A DNA stretch of 64,000 nt from Phymatolithon calcareum (Eukaryota; Rhodophyta; Florideophyceae; Hapalidiales), in assembly GCA_977006965.1 (NCBI GenBank), contig OZ345362.1, positions 2,046,001 through 2,110,000 of the forward strand. Reading direction: 5' to 3'. Each line of letters begins with the position of its first letter. Position 1 is the first letter of the stretch. The position numbers and the translations under genes are program-made. Under the pieces are notes generated by a model, which was not told the origin of the DNA, did not search any database, and worked only from the letters and a program-made list of their open reading frames with translations. Shown in pieces: positions 56,277 to 64,000 of this stretch.

Positions 56277-56460
56277 AGCTAAGCATTTCTCCATTTAGTT
56301 AAAATATCATACCGATGCACGGAATGGGACATGCGCACGTCTACTGGTTGAAATGTGAGTCGCTACGGATCCAAGAAAATTCATCAAAAATAATATTTCT
56401 CACATGAATTTTAGATAAAATTGAGGGCCATAGGCGGAGATTGATTGCACGAGTCCAGCC

Positions 56461-57667
56461 ATGTCTTCGAGCTCCTCTGAAGACTACATGATCGTCTTGG
56501 CTGCCGTGTACAGTGCACATTAAGCTGCGGAAGAAAGCGCCGATGGTGGAGGATGGAAAGGTCGAGTCAAAGGCAGTGGAGGAAATATCCGTCGCGGTAC
56601 GTGTTCGTGGTGGCGTGACTACCTGTGTGTCACTCCGACATATCCCTCATCGCACTTTCGTCGTCGCTTTCGAATTCCGCTTAAGCTGTATCGACGCATT
56701 GAGCGAGATCTCCCTGTCTGTGAGCCCGACCTTCTGCAACGCATTGATGCCTCGGGTCGTGCAGGAGCACACACGTGGCAAAAGATTCTGTCCGCTCTTC
56801 GTCGTCTTGCAGATGGTCGATCTTTCAGCTCCTTGGATGACCAAGCACGCATGAGCGTTGAGTCGATGCGGCAATCGTTCCGCACATTCTTACGGGCAAT
56901 GATAAAGTGCTATGGGAAACAGTTTCTCAACCGCGTACCATCGCCGAGCGAATTGCGTGCCATCGAAAGCCGCTACGCTGTGCGCCATATTCCGGGGTGC
57001 ATCGGTGCACTTGATTGCATGCATCTTGCGTGGAAAAACTGTCCAAAGGCTTGGAAGGCCAGTACCACAATCCAAAGTCGAGCAAGCTGGCTACAGTGCA
57101 AGTTGAGGCGTGGTGCGATAGCGATCTTTACGGCTGGTACATTTTCGTAGGACGTCCGGGCACCAACAATGACATTACGGTGCTGAGAACAGCCCACTCC
57201 TACAGTCGATTCTGCGCGGAGAGCGCAGTCTAAAGCTTTCTGGCGGTTACGTGCTAGCAGGAATACTGCGTGACTGGTCATCGTACTTTTTGACGGACGG
57301 CATTTACCCCGAGTGGGCTGTATTCGTCAAACCAAACCATGAGCCCACAACCGAAAAGGAGCAGGCTATGACGAAAGCGCAGGAGGGGACGCGCAAAGAC
57401 GTGGAGCGGCTGTTCGGTGTCTTGCAGGGCCGCTTCTTAATACTCCGGCACGAGTTTCATTCGTGGAGCGTCGACGAACTCGTTAACGTAATGTATGTCT
57501 GCGTCATTTTGCACAACATGCTCGTGAGTCTGCGCATTATCGGTGAGCTGGACAATGAAACAGATGCGAACGGTGTTGCGGTAAGCCCGCAAGAAATAAT
57601 AGAAGAGTTTTATGAGCCTAGAGAGGGCGATGATGAGGTTGGTGATGGCAGCCAAAGCAGTATGTAG
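56461..57667 (+). pseudogene. PIF/Harbinger DDE transposase, broken
   Basis: Plus-strand DDE_Tnp_4-type nuclease. In order: RRRFRIPLKLYRRIERDL, QKILSALRRLADG with LDDQARMS, the first catalytic Asp in GALDCMHLAWKNCP (about 57010-57050), the second in GRPGTNNDITVL (about 57150), and YFLTDGIYPEWAVFVKP with RKDVERLFGVLQGRF and CVILHNM (57251-57667). Frames change at about 56520, 57060 and 57230, so no full product can be made. It faces the Myb-like partner gene. Confidence 0.8.
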
Positions 57668-57844
57668 TTGAAGAGACAAACATGGAGACTCAAATGTTAA
57701 CGTGGTTTCAGGAATTAATGGGTTTTCAAGATAAGATTCGTAATCCCGAAGCACACAGGTTGCTCCGAGTGGCTGTCGAAGACCATGTATGATCTACAAC
57801 GGGCAACCAAAATATTTTATAGACGTCCATAGTTTACTAAATCA

Positions 57845-58924
57845 CTACTCTCTGTTCTCACAAACAAGATTTGTTACTGCACACCGCTGCGACTCAGTTC
57901 CATGTTCGTCGTCATTTCGAGAGGACATGGTAGCTAGAAGTAGTTCGGTTTCATTTTCGGCCCTCGATGCGCTTCCACTTTCAATAGATCTGCTTTTTGT
58001 CCCCTGGAACACTTCCGAATCCAAAAATTCTTGTAGAAGCTTGCTTTTAGTAGGCCCGTTTGGCAGCGCACTGATGCAATTGAACCGCAATTCTTGTCGC
58101 CGAAGTGCCACTTTGCTGTCCATTGCTTTGGCGATGGCGGCAAGCCCCGATTCCTTTGTCTTGACTTTGGCGGCATAGTTCAAGCGTTTCGCCTTTGTAA
58201 TTCCTACGGGGCACTTGGCCCTGACGAACCCTGTTGTCGACGGTGCGCTGTCATTTCGGTCGTCGGTTGTAGTTCCCTCGTCGTCGCTGACGGCAAAGGA
58301 CGTTTGCGTCGACGGTAGTGCGGCAGTCACGCCTGCAGCATCCTCCTTCCCCTTTTCCGGTGACCGAGTAACAGTAGATCCAGTTGTTACCCCGAACTTC
58401 GGGCACTTTCGCAGAATGTCAACGGCACCCATCGAGCGCAGGACGGCGCCATCGCGCCATTCCCCATCTCTGTCTCGCTTTTTTGTATTTCGTCTGTAGA
58501 GACGCATTATGTTCGCGCGAGAATCTTCGCTTCTCTCACCCGAAACAGGCTTTCTGAGGTAGAGGCGTTCGGCTGCGAGGTACTTTGGCACTGATTTTTG
58601 CAGCTTGGTCCACCGCGACTGCAAACTGTTCGCCGTGCGAATCGTTTAGACCGCATCAGGCTGCTGTGAGAACACAGCAGCCACCCTTGCCCAGAATTCT
58701 ACTGCGTTCTGCTCGTCATGAAGAGAAGAGGCGGCCACCCAGCAACGTGCGAGAGCAGCATCTTCCTCCGGCGTGAAGAAAGCGCCTCGCCCAACCATGT
58801 TTGCGTTGCCCTGAACGCTCGAGGGTGCGGTGCTGCAGCTGGACGATGGCACGGGGTCTCCTTTTGAATGCGGAGTTGTCATTTTTCCAAGCGGCGCGCG
58901 AGCGCGCTTTTCCCGAATCTGCAT
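57845..58924 (-). pseudogene. Harbinger Myb/SANT-like partner protein, one in-frame stop
   Basis: The second gene of the Harbinger element, on the opposite strand and ending 177 bp from the DDE gene. Residues FFTPEEDAALARCWVAAS, then AVEFWARVAAVF, then a TAA (58648-58646), then in the same frame RTANSLQSRWTKLQKSV, form a Myb/SANT-like DNA-binding domain. The rest is charged and helical with a basic LYRRNTKKRDRDGEW patch and a C-terminal helix. In active elements this partner binds DNA and carries the nuclease to the ends. One stop is the only visible damage. Confidence 0.75.
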
Positions 58925-60048
58925 ATTCCGCTAGAATCTCGGCGATTCACGCTATTGCCCGCGACCGAGTTGCCAACGCTAGACGTTTGCTGTACGTAGA
59001 TAAATTTCGCGCTTTTGGGTGCTACGTAGCCAAAAGGACAAACGGCTATCCCAGATACTACCCACATCTGGGATAGCATTTGATTTGACCATTTGGCGGA
59101 ATAGGATAGCCAATTGTCTTCCAATAGAAATTCCTTATGAGCACTGCCCACGAATCTTCCACTTTTAGGTCAACTGGTAGACGTGCTCTCAGTAAGGAAT
59201 CAGGCTGCGCTTGAAAAGAAGTTGCGTAACTAGAGTGAGCGATAGATGAGGTAATATTATTGCTGTTTATGTTCTTTTTTCCACTAAAAAGTAAAGTTCT
59301 GATAAGTTTGGCGGTAAGAATGTTTTTCAAATTCAATGTATCCACGGAAATACTATTGTACCGATCCTTACCGTTATTTTACTCTTCACATCTTGAAAAA
59401 TACAGTTTGTCAATTGTGGGAATGTTTTAAGGTGTGTGTTCTGGACGTTGTCTTTTCACAATGTTGCGTGTATCTCGGAACTGAAAGACGCGTTCAGGTT
59501 ATTAGTGAGACGACGGCATATGTGTGATGTCCATACTACTTTCTTGGTCAGCAGCTGTGTAGGTCCAGATGTAGTGTCTTCAGCAATGTTATCTTAGTGC
59601 TCGCTTGATCAGAAACTCCGTTGGTCCGGATGTAATGCCTTCTACAAGGTGCGCCAGCTCTGTTGGATCAAAAACTCCGTAGATGGATGTATTGACATCT
59701 GCAGGGGTGATATAATACAATGATACGCAATGGATGGTTGCTCGACGGCATGAATGCGTTGCTAACTTTCATCGCAAAGTTTATGCTTTTCTTTCGAGAT
59801 CTTTGGAACTTGGTTTGTACTTGAGAATGTAGATGGTGGTGACTTCCTTAAGATATCGGCTTCAGTCACCGAATAAGTAGTCTCTAAAGCGGTCAATATA
59901 TTTTTTACTGTTTGTTTAGATTGTCGCAAGATATCCGAAGTGTGGGCGCTGGACAAAAGGGGAGAGGCAATGGTCAATTTAATGGAAGTATTAACAAAGG
60001 GCTACTAGCAAACTGCCCTCGAAGATAAATCTAGGAGAAATAACATCA
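58925..60048. other. Intergenic or Harbinger flank, hairpin inside
   Basis: No gene seen. A hairpin with 12-nt perfect arms (GCTATCCCAGAT) and a 9-nt loop lies at 59045-59077. Around 59560-59700 a short imperfect direct repeat occurs (GGTCCGGATGTAATG / GGTCCAGATGTAGTG). Confidence 0.45.
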
Positions 60049-60342
60049 ATGTCACGAAGAAAACCACACCTGCGCGGAATATCACCACGATTCCCATCCA
60101 CGACCTTTGCAGCTCTACAAGTCACAACCGTCTTTCGCTTCGACGATGTCTCCGCCGTCTTGCATGCCTATATCCGCGGCGGCGGGGTCGATCCCTCGCA
60201 CTGCACACGTGTCTTCGCCGCCACAGCCGCGGCCTCACGCACGCACCTCGGTCAACCCGGCGTCATGCATGTCGTCCGTGCCGCAGCCTGGCGTGTCATG
60301 AAGCACAATTTCCCTTCCTTTTATCTTCTCCCGTTACCGTAA
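60049..60342 (+). CDS. Small hypothetical protein, doubtful
   Basis: A 97-residue frame in GC-rich sequence whose composition resembles host genes here and not the AT-rich surroundings. No recognisable domain; it has hydrophobic and Arg/Ala-rich stretches (ATAAASRTHLGQPGVMHVV). It may be a fragment of a captured or truncated gene between the two long inverted repeats. An overlapping frame in another phase (60107-60301) weakens the call. Confidence 0.3.
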   Translation: MSRRKPHLRGISPRFPSTTFAALQVTTVFRFDDVSAVLHAYIRGGGVDPSHCTRVFAATAAASRTHLGQPGVMHVVRAAAWRVMKHNFPSFYLLPLP

Positions 60343-60929
60343 ATTGGTACGATTACTTAAACGGAAAGACCTGCAGGTCAATTCCGGAATGGATGTATTT
60401 CGCTCCGTCTAGCACTCTCAACGGCGACCCGGCCGCGCCAGAACCGCCCAAACGGGCTCGATTTGTGAATCTTGTACGGAAGGATGAGTTGGAGCAATTG
60501 GGCACTCTCGCGTTGAGAGATGATACGTATTACCGCGACACTGGGGGTGCACGGCAGCGTTTTGGCCCAAATAAACAAAATAATTTTCAGGCCAAAAGGC
60601 TGCTGTGCTCCCCCAGTGGAGCATTCGGTTGCATCATGTAACTTGCATGGTCGCAAGGGAAGTTGTGCTTTAACTTTGTCATACAGTACAAGAGATCCGC
60701 GCTCGGCTCCGAAAGTGTTCTTTCTGTAAGCTGGAACTGTACACTGTACAGCTATTGTGCAAAAATAGCTCAATATCATTGATACGTCAAGATGAACATG
60801 AATATCAACCCTCGACGTGATTTGGGTGATATTTTGTCATACCTCTGATATTACATTAGAGATTAGGCCTAAATATCGAAAGTGATATCAGACTTGAGAA
60901 TTTCGTTGATGCTCATCCCCAGAGCATCA
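60343..60929. other. Intergenic, nothing recognised
   Basis: Frames on both strands overlap (60378-60779 minus, 60393-60641 plus) and carry no motif. TACAGTA at 60682. Confidence 0.4.
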
Positions 60930-61612
60930 TGCCGCATTATGGTCCAGAAAACTTTGCTTTCGAAACCAATGGTTTGCGCACTGATCTTGTGCAGTGCCTT
61001 CAATCGTGTCTACTTTCACTGTAACTTTCCAAAGCTCGGTTGATATTTCCAGCTTTACAGAAAAATTCGTATAATGCTTCGTTCCAACAGTTTCAGCTTC
61101 TTGTCCGGGCGCAACCTGAATTTTACTATATATTTCGCCTGTCCCTTTGCCGATTTTAAAATATATTTGGTCTCGTGGCGCGAACCTTTTTGCCACCTAG
61201 ACGTTCGATTTTACCAAATTTGCAGTATTCCTGTGGTAGTCTACAACCATTCGAAACTTTTAACCGAGGCAATAAGAAATTAAACTAGTCCTTTTCGAGG
61301 TGATTGTCCTTCTTTGTAGGCGATTCTTTTTCAAGATCCAGTTTCAAAATGTGAAGAACGGATCTGAAAGTGGTCTTAAACTGCTCGTTTAAGGAGTTGT
61401 CCCGAATTTAGAAGGAACGTTCGAACGTGATCCTTTCCCTCTGCAGAGAATTTCTAGAAAAGGTTTCCACGGCGCGAGGACACTTTTTGCTTAGCCAATT
61501 ATGTACTGCCATAACAGAAAGTGTCCAATAAGATTCTCGGATTCCCAAGCTCATAGAAAATAAAAGTGAAAATCATACATGGGGGTGTAAGTCCTAAATG
61601 ATTTTCATTCCC
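60930..61612. repeat. Long inverted repeat, right copy
   Basis: Reverse-complement partner of 52752-53490. The minus frame 60927-61196 starts MAKRFAPRDQ and continues GKGTGEIYSKIQV, closely matching the plus frame 53232-53501 in the left copy. The outer edge is about 61612. No clear 9-11 bp target duplication was found at the outer edges. Confidence 0.8.
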
Positions 61613-62350
61613 TCAATTGAGGGTAAAGTGACCCTCAATTAAGGGAAAATTCCCGTCACATAGACACTAGACTCGTCTTCCTCGAAAGAAAAGATTGCGA
61701 GTGTCCATGATTTCATGAAAGCGCATAGAGCTGCGCGACGAGGGCACTGTGCCATCTCACTGGCGATTTGAAACTGCAGTGTATGTCTCTTGTTGTCGAA
61801 CAGGAAGGCAAAGAAAGACACTGACAGCAAAAGACTTAGGGGGGGATCCTATAGAGCGACCACGTCGGGTGGACATCCGCAAGTGTCAGCTCTTAATAAC
61901 GGACAGAACCGATAGCCGAATTAATCACAGGATTGGAGGCACCAAGAGATCTCCAAGTTGGGTCACTGAATCGCACGTGCGTATCGCGGTAGCCGTTAGA
62001 CCAGACAGTTATAGAACTGACATCACAGGAAGGGAGGCCCAAGAGAACGCCAAGTTGGGTCCCTGACTCGCACGTGCGTATCGAGGTAGCCGTTAGATCT
62101 AACTGTGACATGATAGTGTCGGTATTCGTGGGGTGTGATATGCATCCCCCGGCTAGAGGTTGAAGAACCCGATAGCTTATAGGGCACCGCTCATCGCAGC
62201 AGTAAAGGATCGCATCTCAAGCAAGCCACAATTGGCGAGAGCGAGTGCCGACTACCTTGCCGACCCTGAGAGTGCAACAGATATATCTTTTTCGCGAAAA
62301 TGACTTAAGGGGAATCTATTTGTTAGCATTCGCCGAGCACTGCTCGCGTC
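61613..62350 (+). other. Probable 5' region of an LTR-type retroelement
   Basis: Leader sequence before a gag-like frame. It includes an imperfect tandem duplication with a 98-bp period (copies begin near 61926 and 62024) sharing GCACGTGCGTATCG and GGTAGCCGTTAGA. A primer-binding site and LTR edges cannot be set, because the 3' LTR lies outside the window. Confidence 0.4.
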
Positions 62351-63332
62351 ATGGCGAGTAACGGTTCTCCGATGCTTATATCCGAAACGCCGCCGAAATC
62401 GTCGTCTAATGCTCGTAAGCAGACGATAGTGGAAACCTTGGAAGCACTGATGCTGATTGGAATGAGTTTCCGTGACTTAATGAATTTTCGGAAGAAGCGG
62501 GAGAAGTACGAGCCTGTTTTATTGGAGAAGAACAAAGAAGCAGGCGTTAAACTTACGCTAGCATCACTTGTCAACTCAGTGGATGGTACCGTTTTGCAGC
62601 TCATGTGCATGGGAAAGTATATCAACAAGACCACAATTGACGACGTGACGGAAGAAGATGTTCGTTCGGTGATTGAGAAGAGCTCAACAAGGAAACCGGG
62701 AAATTTCGACTTTGAATCCGTGGAAAAAGCCGTTGCGAAGGAGCACATGAAGATGTCAATTTCGGGAGAGGAAAACCAAGTCGATACACTACTTCTGGAT
62801 TACATGAAAACCCTTGAGAATGGAGGATATTCATCTTTCGTAAGTGACTGTCCCAAGCTGGCAATTGGACATGTTTGCGAGCGGCTAAAAACCGCCGCTG
62901 CTCATGGAGATGATTGCAGACGAGTTCCATAAACATGCAGCAGCTGGATTGCAGAAAAAAGACTTCTAAAAATTCATCACTGAGGTGGGGCGTGTGGCCG
63001 AGATTGTCGAGAAGACCCATATACGCAGCAATACGAGCGCAAAAAGCGAACATGAGAATCTGGAAAGGGAGATGTACCGCACCCGAAAGAAAGGTGGCGA
63101 GTCTGTCGAAAAAGAAGAAAGGGAACCTACACTTAGGAAAACGAGAAACTTGCCGGCCTGTTTACACCAAGAGTGCGATGATAATCATTACATTGCAGAC
63201 TGTCCGAAGTGCAAAAACGATGAAGCATTGCAGAAGAAATTGATCGACGAATATAGACAGAAAAAGGGAGATCACTCCAAAACCCGGAAGAAGAAGACGC
63301 AATCGATGAAGTTTGTTGGATCGAAAGATGCT
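62351..63332 (+). pseudogene. gag-like retroelement protein, frameshifted
   Basis: The frame 62351-62932 is a helical, charged protein typical of retroelement gag (for example MSFRDLMNFRKKREKYEPVL). Near 62885 coding shifts one frame, meets a TAA (about 62967) and continues in 62985-63332. That part has a zinc-knuckle-like CLHQECDDNHYIADCPKC with a basic C-terminus. Two lesions make it inactive. Confidence 0.6.
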
Positions 63333-63608
63333 TAAAACCACTCCACGTTATTCAGTGCAAAGTTTGAAGATTCCGTGGAGGGATTGGTCCTGGCGGACAA
63401 CTGTTCCAACTCTAATCTAAAGCCACCTCACGTTTTCGAGCAAATTATGAAATCATGACCTGCCGTTCAAGTAACCAACCTGAAGAAACCGGTCGTATTC
63501 GGACTCGCAATTGAGAAAATGGAAAATGCAACTTAGACCGAACTCAAAAGTACAAGAAAAATCAAGGCCGGTGTCGAACTCAGAATTCGCCACAGCAGAA
63601 CTCTCATC

Positions 63609-63827
63609 ATGCGCAATATCGAATGGTTTGTATGCGAAGAACCGGCCGAACATGTGCTACTGAGCCGTCATGTTCTCGAAGGACTCGGACTGAACACGAA
63701 GAATATCATCGAAGCTGCAGCGGACAAACACAAAGGAATCTTTGATGTTGGAAAGATGCAAATTGATATCATTGACGAACCGTCCGAAGGCACGATTTCC
63801 AAGCTGATGATAAAAAATGCCGTCTAG
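63609..63827 (+). pseudogene. Retropepsin-region fragment of pol
   Basis: The segment VLLSRHVLEGLGLN is the usual end of an aspartic protease domain in Ty3-type pol proteins. The catalytic triad part upstream is not readable in one frame. A stop at 63825-63827 ends the fragment; acidic sequence follows to the window edge, where the element continues out of view. Confidence 0.5.
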
Positions 63828-64000
63828 CACAGCTTTTGTGGCGAAAATGGATATGAGGACAATGACGATATCTACATTGACCTTGGGGACGATTCCGATG
63901 CTGACCTATGCAAACAAATAGATGCGCGAATCGAGGAAGCAATCGAAAATGGACAGTCTAAGGAAGGCAGCGAGGTAATTCGTAATATGGTGTGTGAAAA

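Overview
The window looks like nuclear DNA of a red alga, most likely a florideophyte similar to Chondrus crispus (inferred from gene content and style, not searched). Reasons: most recognisable genes are single long ORFs. The few introns are short (about 60-160 bp), with GT..AG ends and TACTAAC-like branch points. A nuclear glutamyl-tRNA reductase carries a plastid-type leader. Compact genes sit between long stretches full of decayed transposons.

Layout. 1-3.4 kb: no recognised gene. 3.4-4.6 kb (-): two-exon GT34 glycosyltransferase. 4.6-10.4 kb: intergenic, with a 50-bp perfect palindrome, two SINE copies and a LINE 3' end. 10.4-11.0 kb (-): TMEM97/EXPERA membrane protein. 11-13 kb: palindrome cluster. 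13.0-13.8 kb (+): ankyrin-repeat protein. 14.0-14.7 kb (-): uncharacterised protein. 17.9-19.0 kb (+): secreted 32-residue-repeat protein behind a TATA box. 20.6-23.4 kb (-): three-exon gene joining an ARID domain to a SWIRM/LSD1-type amine oxidase. 24.5-24.9 kb: hAT MITE with a perfect 8-bp target duplication. 25.8-27.4 kb (-): four-exon membrane protein resembling ionotropic glutamate receptors. 28.8-32.9 kb: LINE and SINE remains and a second palindrome cluster. 33.5-34.1 kb: duplicated unit with nested inverted repeats.

35.4-46.6 kb is the gene-dense part: PH-AGC kinase (+), GRAM-domain protein (-), TFIIB (+), glutamine-rich protein with a GLTSCR1-like segment (+), plastid glutamyl-tRNA reductase (+) and a YlxR/RnpM-like protein (-). 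From 48.5 kb to the end is a transposon graveyard: an almost intact hAT with terminal repeats, a piggyBac-like relic, and two long inverted repeats (52.8 and 61.6 kb). These bracket a zinc-knuckle relic, a second hAT and a PIF/Harbinger element with convergent DDE and Myb-like genes. A decayed LTR-type retroelement (gag, protease) runs off the right edge.

The host genes do not form one pathway. They cover Golgi glycosylation, chromatin and transcription (ARID-LSD1, TFIIB, GLTSCR1-like), signalling (kinase, GRAM, receptor-like) and plastid functions. All family assignments come from reading motifs by eye; none was searched.
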